23,276 nt of DNA from Gammaproteobacteria bacterium (GTDB lineage Bacteria > Pseudomonadota > Gammaproteobacteria > Acidiferrobacterales > SZUA-150): the NCBI GenBank assembly GCA_029880755.1, contig JAOUNW010000011.1, positions 1 to 23,276 of the forward strand. Reading direction: 5' to 3'. Of the stretch, positions 22,496 to 23,276 are shown one piece after another. The translations under genes were made by a program, and so were the position numbers. How positions within the stretch are numbered: position 1 is the first letter of the stretch; each line of letters begins with the position of its first letter. Under the pieces are notes generated by a model, which was given only the letters and a program-made list of their open reading frames with translations, was not told the DNA's origin and made no database searches.

Positions 22496-23276
22496 TCAAT
22501 CCCCTGCCTTCACGAAGGCATCACTGTAATAATGATCTGTCGCTAAGCCGCGTTCAGTAAACACGGCCTTCGCGGACGCTACCATTTCCGGAGATCCGCT
22601 AGCGTAAACATCATATGCCGATAACTCCGGATAGTCCGCGAGCACCGCGTCCTGCACCCAACCGTACCGCCCCTTCCAATCATCACTATCCAGCGGTTTG
22701 GATAATACTGGCGTGAAACTGAAATTGTCATACATTTGTTGCCAGCCATTCAGAAGTTCAAGCAAATAAAAATCCTGTTGCTGCCGATTTCCCCAATACA
22801 GATGTAGTGGGCCCTTGTATTTCTCTGAGAAGGCCTGCTCCAGCAACGCTTTAATTGGTGCAAAGCCTGTCCCTGTCGCCACCAAAATAGCGGGCCGGTG
22901 GGATTCGTGACGCCAAACAAAGGCGCCATAAGGTCCACGAAAACGCAAAAGATCTTTTTCCTTCAAGACCGTGAACACATGTTCGGAAAAAACACCGCCA
23001 GGCATGTGCCGTATATGCAACTCGAGCAGGCCCTGATCTTGGTTGGCGTTAGCGATGGAATAACTTCGACGGCGGCCGTCACGCAGCAAAATATCGATAT
23101 ATTGGCCTGCATGATAATGAAATACCGCTGCCTCCGGTATCTTCAACGTCAGGCCCATAACGTTATTAGCCAATCGCTGCAATCCGGACACCCGGCATGG
23201 CAGCATCTTGATTTCAATATCACTGTCTTCCGTCAATACTTCGCCAGCCTCGACCACCATATTCTCCTGTGGCATT
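22496..23276 (-). CDS. CDP-6-deoxyglucoseen-reductase-like / ferredoxin-type flavoprotein, 5' part outside window
   Basis: The visible part is an FAD/NAD(P)H-binding reductase module of the ferredoxin-NADP reductase superfamily. GRRRSYSIANAN is the RxYS-type FAD motif, FRGPYGAFVWR the second FAD contact, and LVATGTGFAPIKALLEQA the NAD(P)H-binding block. The C-terminus has YDVYASGSPEMVASAKAVF. Homologues of the AscD type (CDP-6-deoxy-delta-3,4-glucoseen reductase annotation) and of phenol/toluene hydroxylase reductases carry an N-terminal plant-type 2Fe-2S domain. The Met at the very edge (23275) is probably internal, so the gene likely continues beyond the window. The electron acceptor is unknown. 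Confidence 0.8.
   Translation of the reverse strand, partial: MPQENMVVEAGEVLTEDSDIEIKMLPCRVSGLQRLANNVMGLTLKIPEAAVFHYHAGQYIDILLRDGRRRSYSIANANQDQGLLELHIRHMPGGVFSEHVFTVLKEKDLLRFRGPYGAFVWRHESHRPAILVATGTGFAPIKALLEQAFSEKYKGPLHLYWGNRQQQDFYLLELLNGWQQMYDNFSFTPVLSKPLDSDDWKGRYGWVQDAVLADYPELSAYDVYASGSPEMVASAKAVFTERGLATDHYYSDAFVKAGD

Overview
The window is chromosomal DNA from a gammaproteobacterium outside the Enterobacterales, of moderate GC by eye. The evidence is gene order. lptM-lysA, dapF-DUF484-xerC, argH and divergent algZ/algR-type genes, and hemC-hemD-hemX-hemY occur as neighbouring blocks in Pseudomonas and relatives. Here they are interleaved with lineage-specific small genes. No CRISPR array, insertion sequence, prophage, tRNA or rRNA was found.

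Layout. Positions 1-366 hold the end of a hotdog-fold (DUF4442-like) protein. Positions 497-2966 (+) hold a two-gene lipid unit, a cyclopropane-fatty-acid-synthase-type methyltransferase overlapping a geranylgeranyl-reductase-family flavoprotein. Positions 2960-4199 (-) hold a short S24/LexA-fold protein and an unrecognised partner. lpxC (4317-5243, -) stands alone. The run dapF-DUF484-xerC (7941 to 5471, -) and the run from a coiled-coil lipoprotein through a four-CxxC protein, a saccharopine-dehydrogenase-like enzyme, lptM and lysA (11612 to 8404, -) flank a small convergent membrane-protein gene. A YkgJ-type protein (+) is followed by a convergent run of argH, a MazG-like pyrophosphohydrolase and an Arg-rich DRR protein (14166 to 12187, -).

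The 547-bp gap between argH and the kinase operon holds the most striking feature. A promoter-like sequence at 14311-14339 and a near-perfect intrinsic terminator at 14429-14457 bracket about 113 nt with no ATG. That stretch folds into an 11-bp stem with a C/U-rich loop carrying an anti-Shine-Dalgarno motif. No + strand gene lies upstream for this terminator to serve, so I read it as a small RNA, or as a terminated leader of the downstream kinase operon.

Positions 14744-17695 (+) encode two tandem LytS/AlgZ-type sensor kinases and one AlgR-type LytTR regulator; the second kinase has a degraded ATP-lid motif. A thioredoxin-like protein gene (-) converges on algR and is divergent from hemC-hemD-hemX-hemY (18333-22245, +), which makes uroporphyrinogen III and two membrane haem-associated proteins. 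The window ends with a small lipoprotein and the C-terminal part of a ferredoxin-reductase-type flavoprotein, both on the minus strand.

The housekeeping themes are lysine/peptidoglycan precursor synthesis, LPS synthesis and export (lpxC, lptM), arginine, tetrapyrroles and chromosome dimer resolution. The less ordinary parts are the putative small RNA, the doubled kinase, the lipid-methylation pair and the S24-like pair.
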